From: Thermaceae bacterium
GTDB taxonomy: Bacteria > Deinococcota > Deinococci > Deinococcales > Marinithermaceae
Length of the DNA: 10,375 bases
Direction: 5' to 3'
Assembly (NCBI GenBank): GCA_027023115.1
Contig: JALVWZ010000216.1
Location: forward strand, 1-10,375
Made by a program: the position numbers and the translations under genes. The notes beneath the pieces were generated by a model. It searched no databases. It had not been told where the DNA came from and worked only from the letters and a program-made list of their open reading frames with translations. Of this stretch, positions 5,321 to 10,375 are shown one piece after another. Position 1 is the stretch's first letter; each line of letters opens with the position of its first letter.

Positions 5321-6103
5321 CTAGTCGTAGCGCAACGCGGCGTAACCCACCACCCGGGAGCGGTCGCCCGAGGTGTCGCCGCTGGTGGCGTAGGCCAAAA
5401 GCTCGGGCCGCCAGTCGCGGGCCAGGGCCAGGGCTGTCAGCGCCGCCCAGGGTAGGCGGCCGCAGGCCTCGCGCTCGAGCAGGCCGGCGGCGTCGCGGGC
5501 GAGCGCCGTTTCCAGGGTGGTCGCGTCTATTTCGCGAGCTTCGTCGTCGGGGTGGTAGTGCGACAGGTCGCTGCTGACCACTACCACGTCGCCGGGGCGC
5601 ACCACCGCCTCCAGATGGGCCCCAGCGGCGATAGGGTCGGTTACCCCAAACAGCAGCGGCACCAGCTTGAACTCGCCAAGGACCGTTTGCAGGAAGGGCA
5701 GCTCGACCTCGAGGCTATGTTCGGGCAGGTGCGGTTCGGCGGCGGCGTTGAATAGGGGCGACCTCTCCAGGAGCTCGGCGACGCGCTCGGTGTCTACCTC
5801 AATCTTCCCTAGCGGCGTCTCCCAAAAGGTAAAGCTGCCGGTGGAGACTCCCTCGAAGGCCACGTAGTGGGCCGGGCCCATTACGAAAACGGTAGGGTTC
5901 TCGCCGGCCCGCGGCTCCAGCGCCCGAAAGCTGTAGGCCGCCACCGGACCGGAGTAAACGTAGCCAGCGTGCGGGGCCACCACGGCCTTGGGGGCGTGGC
6001 TAAGCGGGCCCCCGGCCATCGCCAGCAACTCTTCCACCATCCGGGCCAGCTCTATCGGCTCGGCTGGGTAAAAACTGCCTGCCACTGCGGGTTTTCGTAC
6101 CAT
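5321..6103 (-). CDS. amrB: AmmeMemoRadiSam system protein B (Memo family)
   Basis: A 260-residue Memo-like protein from the ATG at 6103. I prefer this start over an in-frame ATG at 6151 because AAGGAG lies seven bases upstream and the family begins with the RKPAVAGSFYP seen here, whereas the extra 16 residues would overlap amrS. Landmarks are PHAGYVYSGPVAAYSF (His45), GPAHY (His79), PEHSLEVELPFL at 127-138, SSDLSHYH (His182) and EACGR (Cys214). Human MEMO1 uses the equivalent His/His/Cys set to bind metal, and the fold is related to class III extradiol dioxygenases. A metal-dependent redox role is likely, but the bacterial substrate is unknown. The gene starts 14 nt after the amrS stop, and its ribosome site abuts that stop. 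It is followed by amrA after 9 nt, so the three genes form one operon. All candidate ligands are present. Confidence 0.93.
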   Translation of the reverse strand: MVRKPAVAGSFYPAEPIELARMVEELLAMAGGPLSHAPKAVVAPHAGYVYSGPVAAYSFRALEPRAGENPTVFVMGPAHYVAFEGVSTGSFTFWETPLGKIEVDTERVAELLERSPLFNAAAEPHLPEHSLEVELPFLQTVLGEFKLVPLLFGVTDPIAAGAHLEAVVRPGDVVVVSSDLSHYHPDDEAREIDATTLETALARDAAGLLEREACGRLPWAALTALALARDWRPELLAYATSGDTSGDRSRVVGYAALRYD

Positions 6104-6117
6104 GACAAATCTCCTTT

Positions 6118-7188
6118 CTAGTCCCACACCCCCGGTATCTGAGCGCCGCACTTGGGGCAGACGCCGCGCTCCTGCCAGAGCTCGTGCACCCGGTAGCCGT
6201 CGCGGGCGATTAGCGGTGCGCCGCAGTGCGGGCAGTAGGTGGTGGAGCGCTCCAGGTCGCGCACGTTACCGACGTAGACGAAGTTGAGCCCTTCTTCCTT
6301 GCCGATCTCGTAGGCCTCTACCAACTTCTCGTGCGGGGTGTAGGGAATGTCGCGCATCTGGTAGTCGGGGTGAGCGGCGGAGAGGTGCCAGGGGATGTTT
6401 TTGTTGACCCCCGCCAGGAAGCGGGCCATGCCGCGGATCTCCGCGGGGCTGTCGTTGTAGCCGGGGATGAGCAGGGTGGTGACCTCCATCCAGACCTTCC
6501 CCCACTTTTCGGTGCCCAGGAACTCGATGTTCTCGAGCACCGGCTTCAGCCGTGCTCCGGTCAGCTCGCGGTAGAACTTTTCGGTAAAGCCCTTGAGGTC
6601 GAGGTTTACCGCGTGTAGGTAGGGCTCGACGTAACTCCAGGCGTGCTTCGTCTCGAAACCGCTGGAAACGAAGACGTTGCGCATACCCCGCTCGGTCGCC
6701 AGTTTGGCGATGTCGTGAGCGTATTCCACCCAGACCACGGGCTCGTTGTAGGTGTAGGCGATCAGGCTCGCGCCGACCTGCTCGGCGGTGGCTACCACTC
6801 GCTCGGGCGGCCAGTCTTCGCCTATCCAGCGGTCGGGCTCGCCGGTTTCGGGGCTTACCTTGAACTCGCGGAACTGGCTTATCTGCCAGTTCTGGCAGAA
6901 CTTGCAAAAGAGGTTGCAGCCGACGGTGCCCAGGCTGAGGATGGGCTCGCCGGGGAGGAAGTGATAGAGCGGCTTCTTTTCCACCGGGTCCACGTGAACT
7001 GCGGCAGCCTTGCCGTAAGTGACCAGATACAGTTTGCCGTCAAGATTGCGCCGCACCCCGCACTTGCCGGCCTCGCCGGGAGCAATGCCGCACCAGTGAT
7101 GGCAGGCGGTGCACTGCACCCATCCCTTGGGGAGCGGGCGGTAGAGCTCGCACTCGTGCAGCTTGGGTGATACCACGGATCCAGCCAT
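6118..7188 (-). CDS. amrS: AmmeMemoRadiSam system radical SAM enzyme
   Basis: A 356-residue radical SAM protein from the ATG at 7188. The 4Fe-4S/SAM motif is CNLFCKFC (Cys91, Cys95, Cys98), preceded by HVDPVEKKPLYHFLPG and GTVGC as in the COG1180-related amrS family. An extra Cys set near the N-terminus (Cys26, 29, 33, 43) and a C-terminal zinc-ribbon-like pair (Cys319, Cys322 and Cys344, Cys347) are visible. AYTYNEP at 144-150 and NLDLKGF at 195-201 are core barrel motifs. The reaction is unknown; the enzyme should generate a 5'-deoxyadenosyl radical for a step shared with Memo and AMMECR1. An in-frame GTG at 7233 would add 15 residues, but it lies within an extended -10 promoter and has no ribosome site, so I chose the ATG. 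That ATG also lacks a clear Shine-Dalgarno site, so the start remains the least certain point. Confidence 0.9.
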   Translation of the reverse strand: MAGSVVSPKLHECELYRPLPKGWVQCTACHHWCGIAPGEAGKCGVRRNLDGKLYLVTYGKAAAVHVDPVEKKPLYHFLPGEPILSLGTVGCNLFCKFCQNWQISQFREFKVSPETGEPDRWIGEDWPPERVVATAEQVGASLIAYTYNEPVVWVEYAHDIAKLATERGMRNVFVSSGFETKHAWSYVEPYLHAVNLDLKGFTEKFYRELTGARLKPVLENIEFLGTEKWGKVWMEVTTLLIPGYNDSPAEIRGMARFLAGVNKNIPWHLSAAHPDYQMRDIPYTPHEKLVEAYEIGKEEGLNFVYVGNVRDLERSTTYCPHCGAPLIARDGYRVHELWQERGVCPKCGAQIPGVWD

Positions 7189-7223
7189 TTGATAGCGGGG
7201 ATGCTTAATACCGTTACGCTCAC

Positions 7224-7252
7224 ATTTTATCACAGAAGAGCTAGAGTTGGAA
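7224..7252 (-). promoter_or_regulatory. Extended -10 promoter of the amrS-amrB-amrA operon
   Basis: Read on the minus strand, TGATAAAAT occupies 7232 to 7224: a TGn extension plus TAAAAT (5 of 6). A weak -35 TTCCAA lies at 7252-7247 with a 17-bp spacer. Initiation would fall about 7216-7218, leaving roughly 28-30 nt of leader before the ATG at 7188. It lies in the only intergenic gap between the kinase-ligase-nuclease unit and the amr genes. Confidence 0.5.
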
Positions 7253-7258
7253 GCGGTA

Positions 7259-7762
7259 TTAGCCGAGCCCTTCCAGCTTTAGCGGCGTTGGCGAGAAGAG
7301 CACGTGGCTGCCGCCGGGTCGGTCGCCCGCGCCCAGACCGGGGGCCAGCGGCCGGGCGCCCGCGGCGCGCAGCGCCGCTTCCAGAAGGGCCTCGCGGGGT
7401 TCGCTGCCGTAAAAGACGTAGACGCACGCCAGCTCGGCGCGGCTTTCCAACAGGTAGTCGGCGTGCCAGTGGAGCGTCTTGCGCGCGGGCGGCTCGACCT
7501 TCCAGCCCAGGCCGCGGAAGTAGCGTAGCAGCTCATTCCGCAGCGCGTGTGGTGGACCGCTGGCGCGGGTGGCGTGGCGCAGCAGCCGGCTGGGCAGCCG
7601 GCCCGCCAGGGCCGAGCCCACGTAATAGACCCGGCCGGGTGGAACGTGGAACACGCGACCGCCTTGGAAGCGGCCAAAGCTCAGCGCCAGCTCTTCTTCC
7701 GTTTTTAGTTCCAGTACGTAGGCCCCGCTCTTTTGCGGTTCGCCGTAAACTCGGACCGTCAC
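7259..7762 (-). CDS. GIY-YIG / Uri superfamily endonuclease (COG1833, DUF123 type)
   Basis: A 167-residue protein of the COG1833 Uri family, a GIY-YIG-fold group. The diverged GIY element is GAYVL at residues 13-17 and the YIG element is YYVGSAL at 46-52, followed by RLPSRLLRH at 55-63 and HWHADYLL at 98-105, the most diagnostic family block. Members are presumed structure-specific or nicking nucleases, or endonuclease III partners; the cellular role is not established. The C-terminal block, normally resembling GxGxSDCxCxSHLF, here reads GLGAGDRPGGSHVLF (142-156), so the paired Cys are missing and metal binding there is doubtful. It starts with GTG sharing GTGA with the stop of the acyl-CoA synthetase gene (4-nt overlap), so translation depends on that gene. 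The overlap is shared with a metabolic gene, so it says little about function. Confidence 0.85.
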   Translation of the reverse strand: MTVRVYGEPQKSGAYVLELKTEEELALSFGRFQGGRVFHVPPGRVYYVGSALAGRLPSRLLRHATRASGPPHALRNELLRYFRGLGWKVEPPARKTLHWHADYLLESRAELACVYVFYGSEPREALLEAALRAAGARPLAPGLGAGDRPGGSHVLFSPTPLKLEGLG

Positions 7763-9693
7763 ATTTTCAGATTGCGGACCTCGTCCAGCACCTCGGGGTT
7801 GACCAGCGCCGAGGTGTCGCCGGTGTCTTCGCCCAGGTAGGCTGCCTTTAGCAGTCGCCGCATCACCTTGGCGTTGCGGGTCTTGGGCAGGTCGCTAACG
7901 AAGTGCACCGCCGCCGGCTTCATCGGCTTGCCGAGGACCGCGGCTATCTTTTCGGCTATGTCTTCCGCCAGCTCGTCCGAGGCCGCAAACTCGGGGCGCA
8001 AAACTACGAAGACGACCGGCACCTCGCCCTTGACCTCGTGGGGCACGCCCACCGCGCCCGCTTCCTGCACCGCCGGGTGACTGACGGCGGCCGACTCCAG
8101 CTCGGCCGGCCCCACCCGTTTGCCGGCGATCTTGAGGGTATCGTCGGAGCGACCCAGGATGAACCAGTAGCCTTCTTCGTCTTCCAGGGCCCAGTCACCG
8201 TGCACCCAGACGTTCTCGAAGCGGCTCCAGTAGGTCTGTTCATAGCGTTCCGGATCGTTCCAGAAGCCCTTGGTCATCCCCGGCCAGGGCGCCAGCACCG
8301 CCAGCTCGCCCACCTGGCCCACCACCGGCCGGCCTTCTTCGTCTAGCACCGCTGCCTTTATGCCCGGGGCGGGGGTGTTGAACGAGGCCTCGGCGATAGG
8401 CTTGTAAACCGTGCAGCCGAGAATACCCCCCGAAACCTCGGTGCCGCCGGAGTAGTTGATGATGGGGCAGCGGCCGCCGCCGACGTTTTCAAAGAACCAC
8501 TGGTAGGGTTCGGGGTTCCAGGGTTCGCCGGTGGAGCCCAGGATGCGCAGCGAGCTCAGGTCGTGCTTTTTTACCGGTTCTTCGCCGAAGGGTATCAGGG
8601 CGCGGATCAGGGTGGGGGAGATGCCCAGGTGGGTGATGCCATGGCGTTCGACCATTTCCCAGAGACGGTCGGGGCCCGGATAGTCGGGCGCGCCCTCGTA
8701 GAGGAACACGGTCGCGCCCAGGATCAGGCCGCCCAGTATTTCCCAGGGGCCCATCATCCAGCCCATGTCGGTGAACCAGAAGAGCACGTCGCCGCTGCGC
8801 AGGTCGAAGAGGTGGGCGATGTCCTGCGCCGCCTTGAGCGGGAAGCCGGCGTGGTAGTGCACCGTGCCTTTGGGCCGGCCGGTGGTGCCCGAGGTGTAGA
8901 TGAGCATGAAGGGGTCCATGCTGGCCATGACCTCGGTGGGCGCTTCGGCAGGCTGGCGGTCCACCAGCTCGTGCCACCAGTGGTCGCGGTCCTCGCGCAT
9001 CTCATAGCCGCCGTCAACACGCTTGACGACCAGCACGTGTTCGACGCTGGGGGCCCTTTTTAGCGCTTCGTCGGCTACTGGTTTCATGGGAATTACCCGC
9101 CCGCGCCGCAAGAAGCCGTCGGCAGTGACCAACAGTTTGGCCCCGGCGTCGGCCAGGCGGGTGGCCGCCGCTGCGGCGCCGTAGCCCGAGAAGATGGGGA
9201 TGGCGATGGCGCCGATGCGGGCCGTGGCTAAAAACGAAATGGCCGTTTCCGGCAGCATTGGCAAGAAGATGCCCACCCGGTCGCCGCGGGCCACGCCCAG
9301 CTCGCGCAAGGCGTTCGCCGCCTGCGCTACCTGGCGGTCGAGCTCGCGGTAAGTGAGGCGCACTATTTTGCCGTTCTCGCCTTCCCAAACAAGCGCCAAT
9401 TGCTGCGCCCGCCCGCCGCTGACGTGGCGGCTGGTGGCGTTATGGGCCAGGTTGAGCTTGCCACCGGGGAACCACTCAGGCCACATCACGCCGCGGGAGA
9501 GGTCTACGTAGCTCTGATAGGGTTCGAACCAGGAAACGCCAATCTCCTCGAGCGTCGCCCGCCAGAACTCGCCGGGGTTCTCGATGCTGAAGCGATAGAG
9601 CGCGTCATAATCGGCGAGGCCCAGTTTGTTCATCAGGGCCTCGAGGTGACTGCCACGGGTGTATGCCTCGGATGGGCGCCATACGGGTTTCAT
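7759..9693 (-). CDS. AMP-forming acyl-CoA synthetase (acetyl-CoA synthetase-like)
   Basis: A 644-residue adenylate-forming enzyme that activates a carboxylic acid with ATP and joins it to CoA. An ACS-type N-terminal cap (about 35-90, with a GVMWPEWFPGGKLN segment) precedes the AMP-binding core. Motifs are the P-loop YTSGTTGRPKG at 266-276, GSTGEPW at 386-392, NYSGGTEVSGG at 413-423, GRSDDTLKIAGKRV at 514-527 (hinge and A8), and PKTRNAKVMRR at 603-613 with catalytic Lys609. In true acetyl-CoA synthetases the A5 motif is WWQTETG, and its second Trp closes the pocket to acetate. Here that position is Gly, suggesting a larger acid such as propionate, another short or medium acyl, or acetoacetate. 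The Gly before the catalytic Lys is replaced by Ala, which might affect recognition by lysine acetyltransferases. AGGAGG lies five bases before the ATG at 9693, and ATGA overlaps the upstream kinase gene. Confidence 0.9.
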   Translation of the reverse strand: MKPVWRPSEAYTRGSHLEALMNKLGLADYDALYRFSIENPGEFWRATLEEIGVSWFEPYQSYVDLSRGVMWPEWFPGGKLNLAHNATSRHVSGGRAQQLALVWEGENGKIVRLTYRELDRQVAQAANALRELGVARGDRVGIFLPMLPETAISFLATARIGAIAIPIFSGYGAAAAATRLADAGAKLLVTADGFLRRGRVIPMKPVADEALKRAPSVEHVLVVKRVDGGYEMREDRDHWWHELVDRQPAEAPTEVMASMDPFMLIYTSGTTGRPKGTVHYHAGFPLKAAQDIAHLFDLRSGDVLFWFTDMGWMMGPWEILGGLILGATVFLYEGAPDYPGPDRLWEMVERHGITHLGISPTLIRALIPFGEEPVKKHDLSSLRILGSTGEPWNPEPYQWFFENVGGGRCPIINYSGGTEVSGGILGCTVYKPIAEASFNTPAPGIKAAVLDEEGRPVVGQVGELAVLAPWPGMTKGFWNDPERYEQTYWSRFENVWVHGDWALEDEEGYWFILGRSDDTLKIAGKRVGPAELESAAVSHPAVQEAGAVGVPHEVKGEVPVVFVVLRPEFAASDELAEDIAEKIAAVLGKPMKPAAVHFVSDLPKTRNAKVMRRLLKAAYLGEDTGDTSALVNPEVLDEVRNLKM

Positions 9694-10375
9694 GTCTTCC
9701 TCCTAAATATCCTCTTGTACCAGGGTAACGCCGCGGCGCCGCTCGCGGTTGGGGCAATTTCGACGGTCTGCTCGCCGCTTAGCGTGCGCAATAATCTGTC
9801 TAGTGGCGTGCGCTGGTCGGGATCCTTGGCCAGCAAGCTGCGTAATCGCTGGCGCAGTTTGGGCGGCAGGCCCAGATTGGGCAAAGGTGGTGGAGCCTGG
9901 GTGAGGTGGGCCGCCATGAGGGCGTCGAAGGTGTCGCCGTAAAAGGGGCGTTTCCCGGCCAGTAACTCGTGCGCCAGCACCCCCAGGGAGTAGGCGTCGG
10001 AAGCCGGGGTGGCCTGCTGGCCGCGGAAGAGCTCGGGCGCCATGTAAAACGGGCTGCCGGCGCGCTCGAAGGGTTTGTGGTCGTCCTTGGTGCGGGCCAC
10101 GCCGAAGTCGCCCAGTTTGGCGACGCTTCCCTTCATGAAGACGTTGGCCGGCTTGACGTCTTGGTGAATGATGCCACGGCCGTGCAGGTAGAGCAGCGCT
10201 GCGGCAATTTGGGAAACCAAAGAGAGGGCTTCTTCGCGGCTGAAGTGGTGGCCCTTGCGAATGTGGCTGTCGAGCGTTCCGTCGGGCATGTACTCCAGCG
10301 CCACGAAGGCGCGGTCGCCAAAGGGTTTGCCGGCAAAACCGCGCAACAGGTTGGGGTGGCGCAGGCCGAGCGAGA
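9690..10375 (-). CDS. Serine/threonine protein kinase, Hanks type (N-terminus outside window)
   Basis: The final 227 residues of a eukaryote-like Ser/Thr kinase; the glycine loop and beta-3 lysine are beyond the window edge. Visible in order are LRHPNLLRG (subdomain IV region), FVALEYMPDGTLDSHI (hinge), IIHQDVKPANVFM (catalytic loop with its Asp and Asn), KLGDFGVART (DFG), AGSPFYMAPELF (activation segment end and APE), SDAYSLGVLAHELLAGKRPFYG, and DPDQRT. The catalytic-loop Arg of HRD is Gln, so it is a non-RD kinase that may not need activation-loop phosphorylation. After the kinase domain there are only about 40 residues ending WYKRIFRRKT, with no transmembrane helix or sensor domain, so the visible part is soluble. 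Its stop overlaps the acyl-CoA synthetase start as ATGA, and that gene's ribosome site lies inside the kinase's last codons, implying coupled expression. Confidence 0.92.
   Translation of the reverse strand, partial: SLGLRHPNLLRGFAGKPFGDRAFVALEYMPDGTLDSHIRKGHHFSREEALSLVSQIAAALLYLHGRGIIHQDVKPANVFMKGSVAKLGDFGVARTKDDHKPFERAGSPFYMAPELFRGQQATPASDAYSLGVLAHELLAGKRPFYGDTFDALMAAHLTQAPPPLPNLGLPPKLRQRLRSLLAKDPDQRTPLDRLLRTLSGEQTVEIAPTASGAAALPWYKRIFRRKT

Noticed and set aside
5321..6151. Longer amrB from the upstream ATG at 6151
   Set aside because: The extra 16 residues overlap the end of amrS, lack a ribosome site and precede the conserved RKPAVAGSFYP start, while the ATG at 6103 has a strong Shine-Dalgarno site.
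8489..9388. Long alternative-frame ORFs inside the acyl-CoA synthetase gene
   Set aside because: Typical shadows of a high-GC gene: Arg/Pro/Ala-rich translations without motifs, fully inside a gene with clear family motifs.

Overview
The window is high-GC bacterial chromosome with tightly packed genes. I think it comes from Deinococcota, most likely a Thermaceae-like thermophile (Oceanithermus, Marinithermus or Meiothermus type). Four things point there: a LysN-type aminotransferase close to the Thermus enzyme; two TATAAT boxes placed 6 to 9 nt before a start codon (leaderless transcripts); strong AGGAGG ribosome sites inside operons; and a short exported protein ending in Phe, as in outer-membrane barrels. 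The genus is an inference from protein resemblance, not from a marker gene.

Left part, plus strand (1-2537). The end of an exonuclease III gene is followed after 20 nt by a fold-type I PLP aminotransferase. A G-rich spacer and a leaderless promoter precede a stand-alone phospholipase-D-superfamily protein with one HxK/GSxN motif.

Right part, minus strand. Read in the direction of transcription there are two units. The first (10375 to 7259) is a Ser/Thr protein kinase cut by the window edge, an AMP-forming acyl-CoA synthetase and a Uri/GIY-YIG (COG1833) nuclease, each overlapping the next by 4 nt (ATGA and GTGA). The second (about 7252 to 2554) starts at an extended -10 promoter. It holds the complete AmmeMemoRadiSam triad: radical SAM enzyme (amrS), Memo protein (amrB) and AMMECR1 protein (amrA). 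It ends with a full-length phosphagen (arginine-type) kinase that has both the small N-terminal substrate domain and the catalytic domain, so it is not McsB.

The most striking structure is between amrA and the kinase. A 40-bp stretch from the 3' end of amrA occurs twice in direct orientation, exactly identical, at 3593-3632 and 4748-4787 (period 1155 bp). The copy beside the kinase still carries the in-frame old tail and stop of amrA, only 10 nt from the kinase start. About 1.1 kb of clearly lower-GC DNA therefore appears to have entered the 3' end of amrA, leaving amrA with a slightly changed C-terminus and splitting what looks like an ancestral amrS-amrB-amrA-arginine kinase operon. The insert carries one credible gene, a 169-residue exported beta-rich protein, and no recombinase or transposase. 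A perfect 9-bp hairpin with a GNRA loop lies near its left end. I saw no tRNA, rRNA or CRISPR array.
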